DNA of 64,000 nt from Wenjunlia tyrosinilytica (GCF_014646055.1 NZ_BMMS01000015.1:161410-225409); one strand, 5' to 3'; numbered from the stretch's first letter, positions 1 through 8,760 are shown. Notes: generated by a model from the letters alone, not told the origin. Program-made: numbers and translations.

Positions 1-122
1 TGCTGTGGGCGCGCTTCGAGAAGGTCTGGCCCTACGGACCCAAGGATGTCAGCGAGGAGTACCTGCACGGCGCCGACCCCGACACCGTCCCGGCCCCGGT
101 CGCCTCGGCGGACCAGGCGTAG
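1..122 (+). CDS. C-terminal end of an unidentified protein (5' end outside window)
   Basis: The frame opening at base 3 runs 39 codons to a TAG at 120-122 and ends in VASADQA. Codon usage is GC3-rich like the other genes. The visible tail includes FEKVWPYGPKDVSEEYLHGA and then an Ala/Pro-rich end, with no motif I recognise, so no function is assigned. The start lies upstream of the window. Confidence 0.5.
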   Translation, partial: LWARFEKVWPYGPKDVSEEYLHGADPDTVPAPVASADQA

Positions 123-136
123 CCCCGGGCCGAGTA

Positions 137-195
137 CCGGGGGAGGGCCAGGCTGAGGACCGGGGGAGGGCCAGGCTGCGGACTGGGGAGGGCCG
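137..195. repeat. short imperfect direct repeats (about 24 bp)
   Basis: Downstream of the first stop codon the element GGGGGAGGGCCAGGCTG appears twice, with a third degraded copy, over about 60 bases. It sits between the two terminal stop codons and has no coding role. Probably simple slippage repeats. Confidence 0.5.
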
Positions 196-249
196 GTCGA
201 AGGGTGGCCGGTGAGAGGATCAGAGGCCGCAGCAGGGCCGAACACGGGC

Positions 250-282
250 GGGGCCCGGCCGTCACTCGGACGGCCGGGCCCC
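250..282. terminator. bidirectional hairpin terminator
   Basis: A perfect 13-bp inverted repeat, GGGGCCCGGCCGT with its complement separated by 7 bases, lies between the rightward gene ending at 122 and the leftward gene ending at 308. There is no T-run, as is usual for Streptomyces terminators. It can serve both convergent transcripts. Confidence 0.75.
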
Positions 283-307
283 GCTCGGCGTTGCGCGGAA
301 CAGTCCG

Positions 308-1873
308 TCAGTTCCGGTGGCTCACCAGGGTGTGCAGGTCGACACCCTCACCGGTCGCCTTCCGCGTGGCGGACGGCTTCGGGTCGGGCAGCGCCTTGCA
401 CGTGGCGTCGGGACCTGGCCGGGAGGCCGGCAGCGCCCCGGTGTCCAGGTACTTGGCCAGCCACTTGTCGAGGCAGGCGTTGCCGCTCAGCGTGATGCCG
501 TGGTTGCCGCCGCCCTCCTCGACCACCAGGCGCGACTTCTTCAGCAGCTTGTGCACCGCGACACCGCCGCTGTACGGGGTGGCGGCGTCGTCGGTCGCCT
601 GGAAGAGCAGCGCCGCCGGGATGCGGTTGTTCGAGACATTGGTGGGCTTGAGCGACGTGGTCGGCCAGAAGGCGCACGGAGCGTTGTACCAGGCGTTGTT
701 CCAGGCCATGAACGGCGCCTTGGCGTACACCTTCTCGGTGTCCTTGTGCCAGGTCTTCCAGTCGCGCGGCCAGGCGGCGTCACGGCACTGCACCGAGGTG
801 TAGATGCTGTAGCCGTTGGTGTCGTCCGTCGCACCGAAGTTGTCGTACAGGTCCACCAGCGCCTGCTGGTCGCCGTGCCGGACGTAGGCGGAGAAGCCCG
901 CGGCCAGTGCGGGCCAGTAGCCGTTGTAGTACCCGCCCGGGATGAACGAGTCCTCCAGCTCGGCCGGGCCGACCTTGCCCTTGGCCGGGTTCGTGCGCAT
1001 CTTCTCGCGCATCGCGTACCACTTCTTCAGCACGTCCTTGCCGTGTGTGCCGAGGTGGTAGGTCGTGTTGTTCTTGGCGACCCAGGACGCGAACGCCCGG
1101 TGGCGGGCGTCGAAGGCGTAGTCCTGGCTGATGTTGTCCTCGTACCACACGCCGTTGGGGTCGACGATGCTGTCGAGGACCAGACGGCGCACGCGCTGCG
1201 GGAAGAGCTTGGCGTAGACGGCGCCGAGGTAGGTGCCGTACGAGTAGCCGAAGTAGTTGATCCTGGCCGCCCCGAGCGCGGCCCGGATGCGGTCCATGTC
1301 CCTGACGGCGTCGCGCGTGTGAATGTGCTTCAGCAGGCTGCCGTACTTGGTGCCGCACGCCTTGGCGAACGAGGCGGCACGCTGGATGTTCTTCGACTCC
1401 TCGGCCTTGCTGTGGGGCACCGAGTCGGGACGGATCGGCTTGAAGTACCCCGGCTTGCAGTCCAGGGCGGGCTCACTCGATCCGACACCGCGCGGGTCGA
1501 AGCCGACGATGTCGTACTGGGCGGCGACCTTCTTCGGCAGCGAGCGGGCCACGAAGCCCGCCAGGCCCAGACCGCTGCCACCGGGGCCCCCGGGGTTCAC
1601 CAGCAGCGGGCCCTGGGAATGGGCCGCGGTGTGAGGGACGCGCGACAGCGCGAGTCTGATCTTCTTCCCGCTCGGCTTGGCGTAGTCCAGGGGGACGCTG
1701 ATCTTGGCGCACTCCATGGTCGGGTTGTTCGTATCGCCGCAGTTCTTCCAGGCGATGGACGCCGAACCCGCGGGCGCCGAGGGAGACCGGCCGACTGCTG
1801 TCGACGGAACAGCCGAGACAAGGCCTGATGCCATCGCCGTCAAGGCGATGGCCACCGCTGCGGTTCGTCTCAC
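308..1873 (-). CDS. secreted tripeptidyl aminopeptidase, alpha/beta hydrolase (Tap/SlpD type)
   Basis: Predicted 521-residue exported serine peptidase that removes tripeptides from protein N-termini. The start is the GTG at 1873, because GGAGG lies four bases upstream and the product then opens with VRRTAAVAIALTAM, a normal Sec signal peptide; the longer upstream frame has no such features. The alpha/beta hydrolase fold shows an oxyanion NPGGPGGSG stretch, the nucleophile in GYSYGTYLG near residue 212, and the acid/base region around GGGNHGITL near residue 457. A TAP-like C-terminal domain follows. Length fits the Streptomyces Tap, SlpD and SlpE families. It stands alone, bounded by a terminator at 250-282. 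Family is clear; substrate preference is inferred. Confidence 0.88.
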   Translation of the reverse strand: MRRTAAVAIALTAMASGLVSAVPSTAVGRSPSAPAGSASIAWKNCGDTNNPTMECAKISVPLDYAKPSGKKIRLALSRVPHTAAHSQGPLLVNPGGPGGSGLGLAGFVARSLPKKVAAQYDIVGFDPRGVGSSEPALDCKPGYFKPIRPDSVPHSKAEESKNIQRAASFAKACGTKYGSLLKHIHTRDAVRDMDRIRAALGAARINYFGYSYGTYLGAVYAKLFPQRVRRLVLDSIVDPNGVWYEDNISQDYAFDARHRAFASWVAKNNTTYHLGTHGKDVLKKWYAMREKMRTNPAKGKVGPAELEDSFIPGGYYNGYWPALAAGFSAYVRHGDQQALVDLYDNFGATDDTNGYSIYTSVQCRDAAWPRDWKTWHKDTEKVYAKAPFMAWNNAWYNAPCAFWPTTSLKPTNVSNNRIPAALLFQATDDAATPYSGGVAVHKLLKKSRLVVEEGGGNHGITLSGNACLDKWLAKYLDTGALPASRPGPDATCKALPDPKPSATRKATGEGVDLHTLVSHRN

Positions 1874-2139
1874 GTGACCTCCAGACACGAGGGATGCGTC
1901 GGCACGGGCAGCACCGACCTCGCAGATGCTGTCGTGCCCGGGGCGCCCGGGGCTAGGGTTCGAGGGCGCGCAATATTGAATGGATGGCGTGACTTTGCCG
2001 GAATGTGAGGCCCCGTCGGGAGTGCGACACCCCCTTGTGGGCCGCCTGGCGGCGGTATGCGCCCCAGGTATCTGCACTGGTGGCACGGCCGGGAAGGTGA
2101 TTGTCTGGACAGGTCGGGGACAGTCGCACGTGAAAAGCG

Positions 2140-2856
2140 GTGAGCGTGGTGAACGATCCCGGGATGTCCCTGGCGAAGACCCTGGCCGGCATCGCCCAGG
2201 ACCTGCACTCCTTCGAGAGCTGGGAGGAGACCCTGCAGGGCATCGTCGAAGCCGCCCGTCTCACGATCGACGGCGCCGACGGCGCGGGGATCATGCTGCT
2301 GCGGCGCAAGGGCGCGGTGGAGAGCCCCGCCTACACCGGCGATCCGGTGCTGGCCTGCGACCGCGTCCAGGCGGAACTGGGCGAGGGCCCCTGCGTCGAG
2401 GCCCTGTGGGACGCCCCGGTGGTCCGCATCGACGACATGGCCCGTGAGGAACGGTGGCCGAACTTCGCCCGGTGCGCCGTCGAGCTCGGTGTCCAGAGCA
2501 TGCTGGCGTGCCGCCTGTCCACCCAGGCCGAGGTGCTGGGTTCGCTGAATCTGCACTCCCGCCGCCCCAAGGCGTTCGACGAGGACGCCGACCAGATGAC
2601 CGAGGTCTTCGCCGCGCATGCCTCGATCGCGCTGGCGGACGCGCACCTGAGCACCACGCTGCGGTCGGCCGTCACCTCCCGGCAGGTCATCGGGGAGGCG
2701 ACCGGCATCCTCATGGAGCGCTACGGGATCTCGTCCCGGCAGGCGTTCGGCATGCTGGTCACGGCGTCGCAGCACATGAATGTGAAGCTGCGGATCGTGG
2801 CCGAGGACGTGGTGCGCACACGGCGCGACCCCGGGGGCGCCGTGCCCGGTCGCTGA
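2140..2856 (+). CDS. GAF and ANTAR domain regulatory protein
   Basis: 238-residue cytoplasmic protein. An N-terminal GAF domain (about residues 20-160, with LGEGPCVEALW and ALADAHLS typical of actinomycete GAF-ANTAR proteins) is followed by an ANTAR domain (about 172-228, VIGEATGILMERYGIS), the three-helix fold that binds paired RNA hairpins and causes transcription antitermination. GTG at 2140 gives a full-length protein, but GTGs at 2146 and 2149 are also possible because no strong ribosome site separates them. The signal sensed by the GAF domain and the RNA target cannot be told. It is followed by terminators and then the convergent sigma factor gene. Confidence 0.88.
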   Translation: MSVVNDPGMSLAKTLAGIAQDLHSFESWEETLQGIVEAARLTIDGADGAGIMLLRRKGAVESPAYTGDPVLACDRVQAELGEGPCVEALWDAPVVRIDDMAREERWPNFARCAVELGVQSMLACRLSTQAEVLGSLNLHSRRPKAFDEDADQMTEVFAAHASIALADAHLSTTLRSAVTSRQVIGEATGILMERYGISSRQAFGMLVTASQHMNVKLRIVAEDVVRTRRDPGGAVPGR

Positions 2857-2898
2857 GGCGGCGCGGGAGCCGTGCGGGTGGCAGGAGGGGCAAAGCAC

Positions 2899-2935
2899 GC
2901 GTGGAGGTCACGGCCGCGGCCCGAAACCTCCACGC
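2899..2935 (+). terminator. hairpin terminator after GAF-ANTAR gene
   Basis: Perfect 10-bp arms GCGTGGAGGT / ACCTCCACGC with a 17-base loop begin 42 bases after the GAF-ANTAR stop codon. No T-run. Confidence 0.6.
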
Positions 2936-3124
2936 TCCCCCGAGGAGCGCCCAGTCAGGACTCCCCAGGATCCACCCCGGCTACCCCCCGAAGCGGCTGT
3001 TGAATCGCGCGTTCACACAATGGGCACCGGTATCGGCCGACCCCGACGCGTGGGGCCGCGCGAGCAATCGGCGAGGCGCGGTGCCCGGGGGATCACCGGG
3101 GCCGACGGCGCCGGGGCACGACGG

Positions 3125-3157
3125 GGCCCCGACCGGAACGGGGGCCCGGTCGGGGCC
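3125..3157 (-). terminator. hairpin terminator after sigma factor gene
   Basis: Perfect 12-bp arms GGCCCCGACCGG / CCGGTCGGGGCC with a 9-base loop lie just beyond the sigma factor stop codon on the minus strand. A second smaller stem (3167-3187) is even closer to the stop. Confidence 0.7.
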
Positions 3158-3189
3158 GGTCCTGCTGTCGCGCGCGTGGTGCGCGACGA

Positions 3190-4056
3190 TCACGCTTCCG
3201 TCAGCAGGCCCGTCCGGAGCCGGGTCAGGGTGCGGGCCAGCAGTCTGGAGACATGCATCTGGGAGATTCCCAGCTCCTCGCCGATCTGCGCCTGCGTCAT
3301 CTCCTCGCCGAACCTCATCCGGAGGATGAGCCGGTCCCGCTCACCGAGCTGGGCGAGCAGCGGCGCCAGAGCGTGGAAGTCCTCGACGAGTTCCATCGCG
3401 GGGTCGACCTCGCCCAGCCGGTCCGCCAGCGGGCTGGTGGTCTCGTCCTCCTCGATCTGGGCGTCCAGGGAGGAGGCGCTGTAGGAGTTGGCCGCGACCA
3501 GGCCCTCCATGATCTCTTCCTCGGAGAGGTCGAGGCACTCGGCGAACTCGGCCACCGTGGGAGAGCGGTCGAGCTCCTGGGACAGGACGTCCCTGGCCTT
3601 GGCCAGATCCAGGCGCAGCTCCTGGAGTCGGCGCGGCACACGGACCGCCCAGCTGGTGTCACGGAAGAAGCGCTTGATCTCACCGACGATGTAGGGCACC
3701 GCGAAGGTGGGGAACTCGACCTCGCGGGACAGCTCGAAGCGGTCGATCGCCTTGATCAGGCCGATCGTGCCGACCTGGACGATGTCCTCCATCGACTCCG
3801 AGCGGCTGCGGAAGCGGGACGCGGCGAACTTCACCAACGAGATGTTGAGCTCGATCAGCGTGTTGCGCACGTACTGGTATTCGCGGGTGCCCTCCTCCAG
3901 CTCCGCCATGCGGTTGAAGAACACCTTCGACAGGGCGCGCGCGTCCGACGGCGAGACCCGTCCGGGGTCCTCGATCATCGGCAGCTCGGGGCTCACCTGC
4001 GGCTCCACCTCGGTGGTCGGCGAATCGGTGGTCACTCCCAGCAGCACGGCGTCCAT
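3190..4056 (-). CDS. RNA polymerase sigma factor, sigma-B/F/G family
   Basis: 288-residue alternative sigma factor of the type that acts in stress or sporulation in Streptomyces. The ATG at 4056 is chosen because TGGAGGGG sits just upstream. Region 2 contains SESMEDIVQVGTIGLIKAID (about residues 75-95) and the core-binding SLVKFAASRF; region 3 follows; region 4 near the C-terminus ends in MTQAQIGEELGISQMHVSRL, the -35-binding helix-turn-helix. No extracytoplasmic-factor features are present. No anti-sigma or anti-anti-sigma gene is adjacent, so post-translational control would come from elsewhere. A GCAT-N15-GGGTAA promoter upstream suggests recognition by this or a sister sigma factor. It most resembles the SigF/SigN/SigB group; which member is not resolved. 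Confidence 0.92.
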   Translation of the reverse strand: MDAVLLGVTTDSPTTEVEPQVSPELPMIEDPGRVSPSDARALSKVFFNRMAELEEGTREYQYVRNTLIELNISLVKFAASRFRSRSESMEDIVQVGTIGLIKAIDRFELSREVEFPTFAVPYIVGEIKRFFRDTSWAVRVPRRLQELRLDLAKARDVLSQELDRSPTVAEFAECLDLSEEEIMEGLVAANSYSASSLDAQIEEDETTSPLADRLGEVDPAMELVEDFHALAPLLAQLGERDRLILRMRFGEEMTQAQIGEELGISQMHVSRLLARTLTRLRTGLLTEA

Positions 4057-4102
4057 CTCGTCCCCTCCAGGTTCCGGGTTCCACTGCGAACGTGGGGAGC
4101 GG

Positions 4103-4127
4103 TTACCCGGCATCACCGAACGCATGC
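4103..4127 (-). promoter_or_regulatory. candidate sigma-B-type promoter (GCAT-N15-GGGTAA)
   Basis: On the minus strand the published Streptomyces sigma-B consensus GNNT-N14-16-GGGTAY is met except for the last base, about 47 bases before the sigma gene start. It would allow autoregulation or cascade control. Confidence 0.45.
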
Positions 4128-4207
4128 CTGTGTACACGCCGGTTTTTTCTCCGGTTCTCGCTCCGGGGCCGGCTCCGGGACGCCTGCTAGCCGTCCGCGC
4201 GGGCACC

Positions 4208-4852
4208 TCAGACGCCGTTGACCAGGCGCAGGTACAGCGTCCAGTCCCAGTAGCGGCCGGGGTCGGTGTGATCGGCGCCGGGGACCTCCGAGTGCCCGAT
4301 GATGTGGTCGCGGTCCTTGGGCAGGCCGTACCGGTCGCAGACCGCGGCCGTCAGGGCGGCGGAGGAGCGGTACATGGCATCGGTGAAGTAGCGCGGCTGA
4401 TCCACCCACCCCTCGTGCTCGATGCCGATGCTGCGGGTGTTGTAGTTCCAGTTCCCGGCATGCCACGCGATGTCCCGCTCACGCACGCACTGCCCGATGT
4501 GGCCGTCCGCCGAGCGCACCACATAGTGCGTGGAAGCCTTGTGCGCCGGGTCCTGGAACAGCCGGATCGTGTCGTCGTACGTCTCCTGGGCCACATGCAC
4601 GACGACGAACTGGACCGGATAGCTCGACGGCCGCTCGGAGACGGTGTAGTTCGCGGTGTCGGCCGGGGTCCAGTACGTGGGCGGATAGCCGTCGGGGGCC
4701 GAGGACGCGCGCCGCGCGCGCCCGGAACCAGTGCCGAACGACGAGGGCGCGGCCGCGGCCAGCCCCGCCGCGGCCGCGCCGAGGGTCACCCCGCCCCGCA
4801 GCAACGCACGCCTGGATGCCTTCGGGGCGGGGAGGTCTCTCACGTGTTCCAC
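4208..4852 (-). CDS. Tat-exported N-acetylmuramoyl-L-alanine amidase (Amidase_2)
   Basis: 214-residue exported peptidoglycan amidase that cleaves the MurNAc to L-alanine bond. The GTG at 4852 has AGGAG five bases upstream; an in-frame GTG nine bases on is also possible. The N-terminus carries SRRALLRGG followed by an Ala-rich hydrophobic stretch, a twin-arginine signal. The Amidase_2 (PGRP-like) fold shows the zinc ligands: VVVHVAQ near the start of the domain, and HIIGHSEVPGADHTDPG near the C-terminus, plus GIEHEG. The gene is divergent from the hydrolase at 5065 across a repeat-rich spacer. Confidence 0.88.
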   Translation of the reverse strand: MEHVRDLPAPKASRRALLRGGVTLGAAAAGLAAAAPSSFGTGSGRARRASSAPDGYPPTYWTPADTANYTVSERPSSYPVQFVVVHVAQETYDDTIRLFQDPAHKASTHYVVRSADGHIGQCVRERDIAWHAGNWNYNTRSIGIEHEGWVDQPRYFTDAMYRSSAALTAAVCDRYGLPKDRDHIIGHSEVPGADHTDPGRYWDWTLYLRLVNGV

Positions 4853-4865
4853 AGGTTCTCCTTCG

Positions 4866-5010
4866 TGTGTGCGCATGCGTGTGCGCATGCGTGGGCCTGG
4901 ACGGCATGTCTGCGGACGCAATGCATTTCGGACGCATGTGCCGGACGCATGTGCCGGACGCGGGTTCCGACGTGTCCGAACCTGTGTCCGGACACGGCCT
5001 TCGGTGTGGT
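4866..5010. repeat. direct and inverted repeats in divergent promoter region
   Basis: GTGCGCATGCGTG-type elements occur twice at about 4869-4892, CGGACGCATGTGC occurs in tandem at about 4929-4960, and GTGTCCGGACAC is a 12-bp palindrome at about 4986-4997. The cluster lies between divergent amidase and hydrolase genes, where operators would be expected. No known regulator motif is recognised. Confidence 0.5.
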
Positions 5011-5064
5011 CGCCAATCCGTCCCGCCCTCGGCTGCGAAACACTTGTGGCATCGGCAGGCCGTC

Positions 5065-5823
5065 ATGGCCGCAGCGGGCGAGGAGTCGCGGGTGGAGCAT
5101 CGGGCGTTGGTTCTACGGACTCGGCCCGCCGAGGTGCGGGCGGCGGTGCTCGTGCTGCACGGCGGGCGGGCGGACGGTCTCGGGGTGGTCAAGCCCTGGC
5201 ATCCGGCGGCCGTCCGCATGAGGCCGTTCCGCAGGGCGATCGAGCGGGCCGTGCAAGGGCGCGCAGTGGCCGTGGGGGAGGTGCGCTACCGGCATCGCGG
5301 GTGGAACGGCTCGCGGGCCGACGCCGCACAGGACGCCGCCGCCGCGCTGGAGGAGCTGGAGGCCGCGCTCGGCCCCGTGCCGGTCGTGCTCGTGGGGCAC
5401 TCCATGGGCGGCCGGGCCGCGCTGCGTGTCGCCGGGCACCCCGCGGTGGACTCCGTCGTGGCCCTCGCCCCGTGGTGCCCCGAGGGGGAGCCGGTGGCTC
5501 ATCTCGCGGGCCGCCGTGTCGTCGTCCTGCACTCCGACCGGGACGGTGTGACCGACCCGGAGGGCTCGTGGGAGTTCGCCCTGCGCGCCCGAGCCCGCGG
5601 CGCCCGGGTGTGCAGGCTGGTGGTCGCCGGGAGCGACCACGCGATGCTGCGCCGGGCCGGGGACTGGCACAAGGCCACCACCCGTCTGGTCCGGGGCCTG
5701 CTGGGTCTGGCCGATCTGCCGCAGGACGTGGCCGACGCGCTGGACGAGGGCGACCGGGGAGCGGGCGGGCTCAAGCTCGCTCTCGGCCCGGCCCGCGAGC
5801 CCGGGCCCGTTCCCGCCCCCTGA
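5065..5823 (+). CDS. alpha/beta hydrolase family protein
   Basis: 252-residue cytoplasmic alpha/beta hydrolase. The open frame extends 83 codons upstream through repeat DNA, so the ATG at 5065 (MAAAGEESRVEH) is preferred; GTG 5092 is another option. Motifs in order: VLVLHGGRADG oxyanion region, nucleophile GHSMGGRAA near residue 114, acid in LHSDRDGVTDP, and histidine in GSDHAML. The family resembles dienelactone-hydrolase-like proteins; the substrate is unknown. It converges on the NAD-binding gene ending at 5920. Confidence 0.8.
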   Translation: MAAAGEESRVEHRALVLRTRPAEVRAAVLVLHGGRADGLGVVKPWHPAAVRMRPFRRAIERAVQGRAVAVGEVRYRHRGWNGSRADAAQDAAAALEELEAALGPVPVVLVGHSMGGRAALRVAGHPAVDSVVALAPWCPEGEPVAHLAGRRVVVLHSDRDGVTDPEGSWEFALRARARGARVCRLVVAGSDHAMLRRAGDWHKATTRLVRGLLGLADLPQDVADALDEGDRGAGGLKLALGPAREPGPVPAP

Positions 5824-5919
5824 CCGGTCCGCGAACCCGCCTGACGGCAGACCGGAGGGCCGACCCGCGAACCCGACCCCCGCGCCGTGACCGCCGGGCG
5901 GACGCACTTCGCCGACGCC

Positions 5920-7443
5920 CTAACGGGCCGGGCCGGGGAGCGTCCGCCCCGGGCCCCGTCGCGCCGTCTCCGCCGCGGCGGCGATATTGCGGGCCATCCC
6001 GCCGAAGACGGTGGAGTGGAAGGGGGAGACGCTCCACCAGTAGGCATGACCGGCCAGCCCTCGCGGATGGAACAGTGCCCGCTGCCGGTAGCGCGAGCGC
6101 CCGGGCCCGTCCTCCTCGACGGCCAGTTCCAGCCAAGCCAGCCCCGGCAGCCGCATCTCCGCCCGCAGCCGCAGCAGGCGCCCCGGCTCGATCGCCTCCA
6201 CCCGCCAGAAGTCCAGCGCTTCGCCGACCCTCAGCCGTGCCGCGTCCCTGCGGCCGCGCCGCAGCCCCACACCGCCGACCATCCGGTCCAGGCCGCCGCG
6301 AACCGCCCAGGCCAGGGGGAACGAGTACCAGCCGTTCTCGCCGCCGATACCCTCGACCACCCGCCACAGCGTCTCCGGCGGCGCGTCCACCGGCCGGGTC
6401 CGCACATCCGTGTAGAGGCTCCCGCCCGCCCAGTCGGGGTCGGTGGGCAAGGGGTCGCTGGGCGCTCCGGGCACGGACGCGGAGGACCAGCGGGTGGCCA
6501 CATCCGCTTCGCGGACCCGCTTCAGCGCCAGGCGCAGCGCCTCGTCCACGGAGACCGGACCGCCGGGCGGGTCGGGCACGTAGGCCGCGATGTCGTGCCC
6601 GGCGCACACGACCTCGTGCCGCAGCGACTCCGCGAGCGGCCGCGCGATGGAGCCGGGCACGGGCGTCACCAGGCCCACCCACAGGCTGGACAGCCTCGGG
6701 GTGAGCACCGGCACGGGCAGGATCACTCGCCGCGGCAGGCCGGCGACGGCCGCGTAACGCTGCATCATGTCCCGGTAGGTGAGGACGTCGGGGCCGCCGA
6801 TGTCGAAGGCCCGGTTGACCTCGGGCGGCAGCCGCGCCGCTCCCACCAGGTACCGCAGCACATCCCGGACGGCGATCGGCTGGATGCGCGTGCGCACCCA
6901 GCTCGGCGTGACCATCACGGGCAGCCGCTCGGTCAGGTAGCGCAGCATCTCGAACGACGCCGACCCCGATCCGATGATCACCGCGGCCCTCAGGACGGCC
7001 GTGGGCACCCCCGAGCCGAGAAGGACGCGGCCCACCTCGGCGCGCGAGCGCAGATGCGGTGACAGTTCCTCCTCCGGGACGCCGTCGGGGGTGAGCCCGC
7101 CCAGGTAGACGATGCGCCGCACTCCCGCCGCACGCGCCCGCTCGCCGAAGGTCCGGGCGGCGCGGCGGTCGGTCTCCTCGAAGCCGCTTCCGGTGCCGAG
7201 CGCGTGGACGAGGTAGTAGGCCACGTCCACGCCCTCCATGGCCGCGCCCAGCGAGTCCGCGTCGGTGACGTCCCCGCGGACGCTTCGCACCTGCCCGGCC
7301 CAGGGGTGGTCGCGCAGCTTCTCCGGGGAGCGGGCCAGGCAGCGCACGCGGTGCCCGGCCCGGAGGAGCTCGGGCACGAGCCGGCCGCCGATGTAGCCGG
7401 TGGCCCCCGTGACGAGGCAGTTCAATGGCGCTTCGTGGGACAT
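5920..7443 (-). CDS. NAD(P)-binding SDR-like protein with C-terminal DUF2867
   Basis: 507 residues. The N-terminal half is an extended/atypical short-chain dehydrogenase Rossmann domain with CLVTGATGYIGGRL (residues 9-22), DVAYYLVHALG and SAV-type spacing typical of NmrA/complex-I NDUFA9-like proteins. From about residue 340 a DUF2867 (SRPBCC-like) domain follows, containing TLWRVVEGIGGENGWY and the end YWWSVSPFHSTVFGGM. This two-domain architecture is common in actinomycetes, but the substrate is not known. The gene converges with the hydrolase on its right-hand transcript and is separated from gntR by about 300 bases. Confidence 0.85.
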   Translation of the reverse strand: MSHEAPLNCLVTGATGYIGGRLVPELLRAGHRVRCLARSPEKLRDHPWAGQVRSVRGDVTDADSLGAAMEGVDVAYYLVHALGTGSGFEETDRRAARTFGERARAAGVRRIVYLGGLTPDGVPEEELSPHLRSRAEVGRVLLGSGVPTAVLRAAVIIGSGSASFEMLRYLTERLPVMVTPSWVRTRIQPIAVRDVLRYLVGAARLPPEVNRAFDIGGPDVLTYRDMMQRYAAVAGLPRRVILPVPVLTPRLSSLWVGLVTPVPGSIARPLAESLRHEVVCAGHDIAAYVPDPPGGPVSVDEALRLALKRVREADVATRWSSASVPGAPSDPLPTDPDWAGGSLYTDVRTRPVDAPPETLWRVVEGIGGENGWYSFPLAWAVRGGLDRMVGGVGLRRGRRDAARLRVGEALDFWRVEAIEPGRLLRLRAEMRLPGLAWLELAVEEDGPGRSRYRQRALFHPRGLAGHAYWWSVSPFHSTVFGGMARNIAAAAETARRGPGRTLPGPAR

Positions 7444-7745
7444 GTCGGCACACCTACCCGATTTGGGCGCCCGGCCTTCCGATCATGGCCGACCGTGCTC
7501 CGGAAGGGGGGTTTCGGACAACGAGGGGTGCGGCGAGGACCCGCCCGGTGGCGCAATCGACTCGCCACGAGTGGTGCTCGCGGGTCTCGAATGCTTGTCT
7601 CGACGGCGGCACGGACATTCGGGGGAAACGTGTGCATCCGCACCGGGTGCGGCGGGCCCCTGGCTCGTTCGACCCCAACGATCTGTACACGTTCCGCATT
7701 CGTATGATTGCCTGAAGTCACCTTGGTCGAAGCTGGGGGAGGATC
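7444..7745. other. divergent intergenic region
   Basis: 302 bases between the leftward SDR gene and rightward GntR gene. A TATGAT -10-like hexamer occurs at 7703-7708, upstream of the GntR gene, but I cannot pair it with a convincing -35. No gene or repeat is evident. Confidence 0.4.
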
Positions 7746-8507
7746 GTGTCCGGACTCGATGTGCGCCGTCCGCAAGCCGGTCAGCGTTACCGGGCCATTT
7801 CGGAATCGTTGTGGACGGAGATCCGCAACGGTCAGATCCCGCCAGGAGGGCGGCTGCCCTCGGAGCGGACTCTCGCGACGCGCTACGGGGTGCACCGGCT
7901 GACCGTGCGCCGGGCGCTCCAGGAGTTGAAGGGGCAGGGGCTCGTCTACGCGGACCGGCGCGGCACATTCGCCCGGGAGCGGACGGCGCTCGCCTCGGTG
8001 GACCGCATGGCCGAGGCCCCCGCGCAGGACGGCTTCCCCGGGGGTATCGCCCTCCGGGAATCGGACACCCCTCGAGTGGCCTGGTTCGGCTTCGCCCCGG
8101 CCGCCGAGGAGCACCGCACGCTCCTGGGGGTGGAGGCGGGAGCCCGGGTGCTCGCGCACCACCACGAGGTGGTCGAGGGCGACCGGGTCGTGCAGGTGGC
8201 GACGTCGGCGTTCGGCTCGGCCGTCGTGGCCGAGGTGCCGCACCTGCTGCGGGAGTCCATCGCCGCCGCGGCCGGGCGTGAGCCCGATGTGCGCGACGCC
8301 TACCGGTGGATGCGCGACGCGGGGCTTCGGCCCCGGCGCAGGGACTCGGTGACCGTGCGGAACGCCCGGTCGGAGGGGGAGGGCGGTGCCGGGGTGGAGG
8401 GCCCGGTGATGGTCGTCTACCGGGTCGTGCGCGACCAGTACGGGCGCTCCCTGGCGACCACCCGCTTCGAGATCGCCGCCGACCGCGCCGAGCTGGTCTA
8501 CGGCTAG
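7746..8507 (+). CDS. GntR family transcriptional regulator (HutC/UTRA type)
   Basis: 253 residues. The GTG at 7746 follows GGGGAGGATC. The N-terminal winged helix (about 15-75) includes IRNGQIPPGGRLPSERTLA and VHRLTVRRALQELKGQGLV, the GntR signature. A UTRA ligand-binding domain occupies about 95-250. Members bind small metabolites and usually repress nearby genes. The immediately downstream acyl-ACP desaturase, with two palindromes in its promoter, is the obvious candidate target, although that link is inferred from position only. Confidence 0.9.
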   Translation: MSGLDVRRPQAGQRYRAISESLWTEIRNGQIPPGGRLPSERTLATRYGVHRLTVRRALQELKGQGLVYADRRGTFARERTALASVDRMAEAPAQDGFPGGIALRESDTPRVAWFGFAPAAEEHRTLLGVEAGARVLAHHHEVVEGDRVVQVATSAFGSAVVAEVPHLLRESIAAAAGREPDVRDAYRWMRDAGLRPRRRDSVTVRNARSEGEGGAGVEGPVMVVYRVVRDQYGRSLATTRFEIAADRAELVYG

Positions 8508-8739
8508 CGGGCGCCCCATGGACGGCCGGCGGGCGGACCGGGCTCGGGGCGGCCGCCGGCATCGTGGCCGCTGCTGCCGTCGCTACCCAGGTGAATCGAT
8601 TCTGCTTGAACGGGTCCGGTGGAACGGTCCGGGCTCATGGGGCCGACAGGGGATCTGACGCACCGTCGATCAGTATTATATCCGTATATGTCGAGAGAAA
8701 AGTAAGGGTCCCAGAGGGCGGATGTTGCCATATCCGGGG

Positions 8740-8760
8740 TACGCAACTTACGTTTGCGTA
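8740..8760. promoter_or_regulatory. inverted repeat TACGCAA-N7-TTGCGTA
   Basis: Perfect 7-bp arms, ending 43 bases before the desaturase start. Directly adjacent to a second palindrome (8761-8778), together forming a likely repressor-binding region. Confidence 0.55.

Larger units (their letters stand above)
2857..3189. other. intergenic region with three hairpins
   Basis: 333 bases between convergent genes. It contains a 10-bp stem at 2899-2935, a 12-bp stem at 3125-3157 and a 7-bp stem at 3167-3187. I see no credible small gene. Confidence 0.6.

Noticed and set aside
308..2086. 592-residue version of the aminopeptidase
   Set aside because: The extra N-terminal 71 residues precede a textbook signal peptide and a GTG with GGAGG; the upstream part has no coding character.
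8518..8660. Short frame after gntR beginning MDGRRADRARGG
   Set aside because: Very Arg/Gly-rich, no ribosome site, and its 3' end enters the desaturase promoter region.
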